NCBI GenBank assembly: GCA_947630205.1
Contig: CANRGW010000077.1
Coordinates: forward strand, 1 to 6,254
DNA: 6,254 nucleotides
Reading direction: 5' to 3'
Source of the DNA: an uncultured Bacilli bacterium
Lineage (GTDB): Bacteria > Bacillota_I > Bacilli_A > RF39 > UBA660
Shown here in pieces: positions 5,417 through 6,254 of this stretch. Under the pieces are notes generated by a model that saw only the letters and a program-made list of their open reading frames with translations, did not search any database and was not told the origin of the DNA. The position numbers were made by a program, and so were the translations under genes. Positions within the stretch are counted from its first letter, which is position 1. The number at the start of each line of letters is the position of its first letter.

Positions 5417-6114
5417 TCTATAACCTCGCATATAATATTTTCAAAATTACTTTCCTGAATAATTCTTATTTCTTTTTTACTAGACATTTCTAAAATAGCC
5501 AAAAAAGTTGCTATAACATAATCCTTAGACATAACTTCAAATAAATCAAAAAAAGCAATTTTCTTTTTATCTTTAAACTTTGTTCTTATTTTTCTAATTT
5601 GTTCATCAACCGAAATCTCTTTCTTTGTAATTTTAGTATTAAGAGGCTTTTCATCTTCTAATCTTTCTAAAAACTTTTTATAAGCATCTAACAAATCATT
5701 CATTGTTAAAGTACTTTCTATTTCTTTATTATCTTGATATTCTAAAATATTAGTTGGACTTTTCGTTTTATAATTACTTCTCTCCATTTCTAACTTTTGA
5801 AAAGTTGGAACAATTTCTTTATATTTTTCATATTCAATTAAACGATTAACTAAATCTTTAGATAAATCTTCTTCTTCATCTTCTTCATTATTAGGAAGTA
5901 GCATCCTTGATTTTATTTCAATTAATTCAGAAGCCATGACTAAATAACTACTTGCAATATTTAAATTCATATTTTCCAATTTTTGAATATAATTCAAATA
6001 GTCATCAATTATAACTTCTAATTTTATATCCAAAATATTCATTTTTTTCTTTTTAATTAAATGTAAAAGTAAATCCATTGGTCCTTGAAAATTATCTAAA
6101 CTAATATCATACAT
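5413..6114 (-). CDS. scpA: Segregation and condensation protein A (ScpA, kleisin)
   Basis: ScpA is the kleisin that bridges the SMC heads and binds ScpB in bacterial condensin. The 233 residues carry the N-terminal SMC-neck-binding region (FQGPMDLLLHLIKKKK, 9-24; SYLVMASELIEIKSRMLLP, 56-74), an acidic linker (76-85, EEDEEED), a variable middle, and a C-terminal winged helix (FFDLFEVMSKDYVIATFLAILEM, 188-210) that contacts the SMC cap. The start is placed at ATG 6112-6114, with AGGAAGTGG (6119-6127) as ribosome binding site 4 bases upstream. The frame could extend eight codons to an ATG at 6136-6138, but that ATG overlaps the -10 box of the promoter and lacks a ribosome binding site, so it should not be transcribed. 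It is the first gene of the scpA-scpB operon and ends in TGA inside ATGA. Confidence 0.96.
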   Translation of the reverse strand: MYDISLDNFQGPMDLLLHLIKKKKMNILDIKLEVIIDDYLNYIQKLENMNLNIASSYLVMASELIEIKSRMLLPNNEEDEEEDLSKDLVNRLIEYEKYKEIVPTFQKLEMERSNYKTKSPTNILEYQDNKEIESTLTMNDLLDAYKKFLERLEDEKPLNTKITKKEISVDEQIRKIRTKFKDKKKIAFFDLFEVMSKDYVIATFLAILEMSSKKEIRIIQESNFENIICEVIE

Positions 6115-6136
6115 AAAGCCACTTCCTATTTTTTTC

Positions 6137-6165
6137 ATTATAACATAATTCTAAAGTAAAGTCTA
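6137..6165 (-). promoter_or_regulatory. scpAB promoter (extended -10)
   Basis: Reading leftward, TAGACT (6160-6165) is followed after 17 bases by TATAAT (6137-6142), preceded by TGT, giving the extended form TGTTATAAT. The start point falls near 6130, leaving a leader of about 16 bases that is mostly ribosome binding site. This placement excludes the ATG at 6138 as the scpA start. Confidence 0.7.
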
Positions 6166-6192
6166 ACTTGCTAAAGAATGTTAATTTAAATT

Positions 6193-6209
6193 TGAAGTGC
6201 AACACTTCA
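6193..6209. repeat. Perfect palindrome between divergent promoters, candidate operator
   Basis: TGAAGTG (6193-6199) and CACTTCA (6203-6209) form a perfect 7-bp inverted repeat around CAA. It lies 3 bases before the -35 box of the plus-strand promoter and 27 bases beyond the -35 box of the scpA promoter. There is no T-run on either strand, so it is not an intrinsic terminator. It is richer in G and C than its surroundings. Binding by a dimeric regulator is the natural reading, but no known Bacillota operator consensus matches it well. Confidence 0.5.
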
Positions 6210-6212
6210 CAA

Positions 6213-6241
6213 TTGAAAAAGACACATGAATAGTCTATAAT
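6213..6241 (+). promoter_or_regulatory. Rightward promoter for a gene beyond the window
   Basis: TTGAAA (6213-6218) and a perfect TATAAT (6236-6241) are separated by 17 bases, a near-consensus sigma-A promoter. Transcription would start near 6248 and leave the window to the right. No plus-strand coding start is visible in the remaining bases, so the gene it serves cannot be named. Confidence 0.6.
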
Positions 6242-6254
6242 ATCTTTTCGTCGA

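Noticed and set aside
6195..6212. Rex operator next to the right-edge promoter
   Set aside because: One half (TTCACAA) fits, but the opposite half at the required spacing matches only about four of seven bases; the better symmetry is the TGAAGTG/CACTTCA dyad.
6107..6253. An open minus-strand frame of about 48 codons entering from the right edge and ending inside the scpA start
   Set aside because: It covers the scpA promoter and the palindrome, uses codons unlike its neighbours (TGT, CAC, GTG, TTC), and its translation resembles no protein I know. Probably chance, though only the sequence to the right can settle it.

Overview
The window is very AT-rich (about a quarter G+C by eye) and every recognisable gene is a Bacillota (Firmicutes)-type gene: gpr (spore germination protease), rpsT, yidD, scpA and scpB, and a tRNA-Gln of the U1-A72 type. 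Strong AGGAGG-like ribosome binding sites and TTGACA/TATAAT-type promoters agree. scpA ends in a TGA that overlaps the scpB start as ATGA, so TGA is a stop here and the mycoplasma code is not in use. The best guess is an uncultured, probably gut-associated, low-GC Bacilli or Erysipelotrichia/RF39-like lineage with at least part of the sporulation gene set. That taxonomy is inference.

Layout, left to right. A secreted protein of unknown function (minus strand) runs off the left edge, preceded by a leader with a possible 8-codon reading frame. gpr (minus) lies 150 bases upstream of it. rpsT (plus) is divergent from gpr and ends in a terminator that contains its own stop codon. A membrane-anchored transglutaminase-like protein (plus) then converges on yidD (minus); one hairpin carries both stop codons and probably terminates both. 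A tRNA-Gln(CTG) with its own promoter and terminator follows. A minus-strand gene for a HIRAN-domain protein runs toward the tRNA, and the scpA-scpB operon (minus, 4-base ATGA overlap) lies to its right with a terminator between. The right edge holds the scpA promoter, a perfect 7-bp inverted repeat, and a divergent plus-strand promoter for a gene outside the window.

Most of the content is core housekeeping: ribosome assembly (S20), membrane protein insertion (YidD), chromosome condensation and segregation (ScpAB with SMC, which is not in the window), tRNA supply, plus spore outgrowth (GPR). Three genes have no assigned cellular job: the left-edge secreted protein, the transglutaminase-like protein and the HIRAN protein. 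I find no CRISPR array, insertion sequence, phage gene or recognisable defence cassette. The items most worth a second look are the HIRAN protein with its conserved-looking N-terminal half, the palindrome between divergent promoters at the right edge, and a hairpin after scpB that contains a perfect DnaA-box sequence. Three start codons are placed downstream of the longest possible reading frame, on ribosome-binding-site and promoter evidence (transglutaminase-like gene, scpB, scpA).
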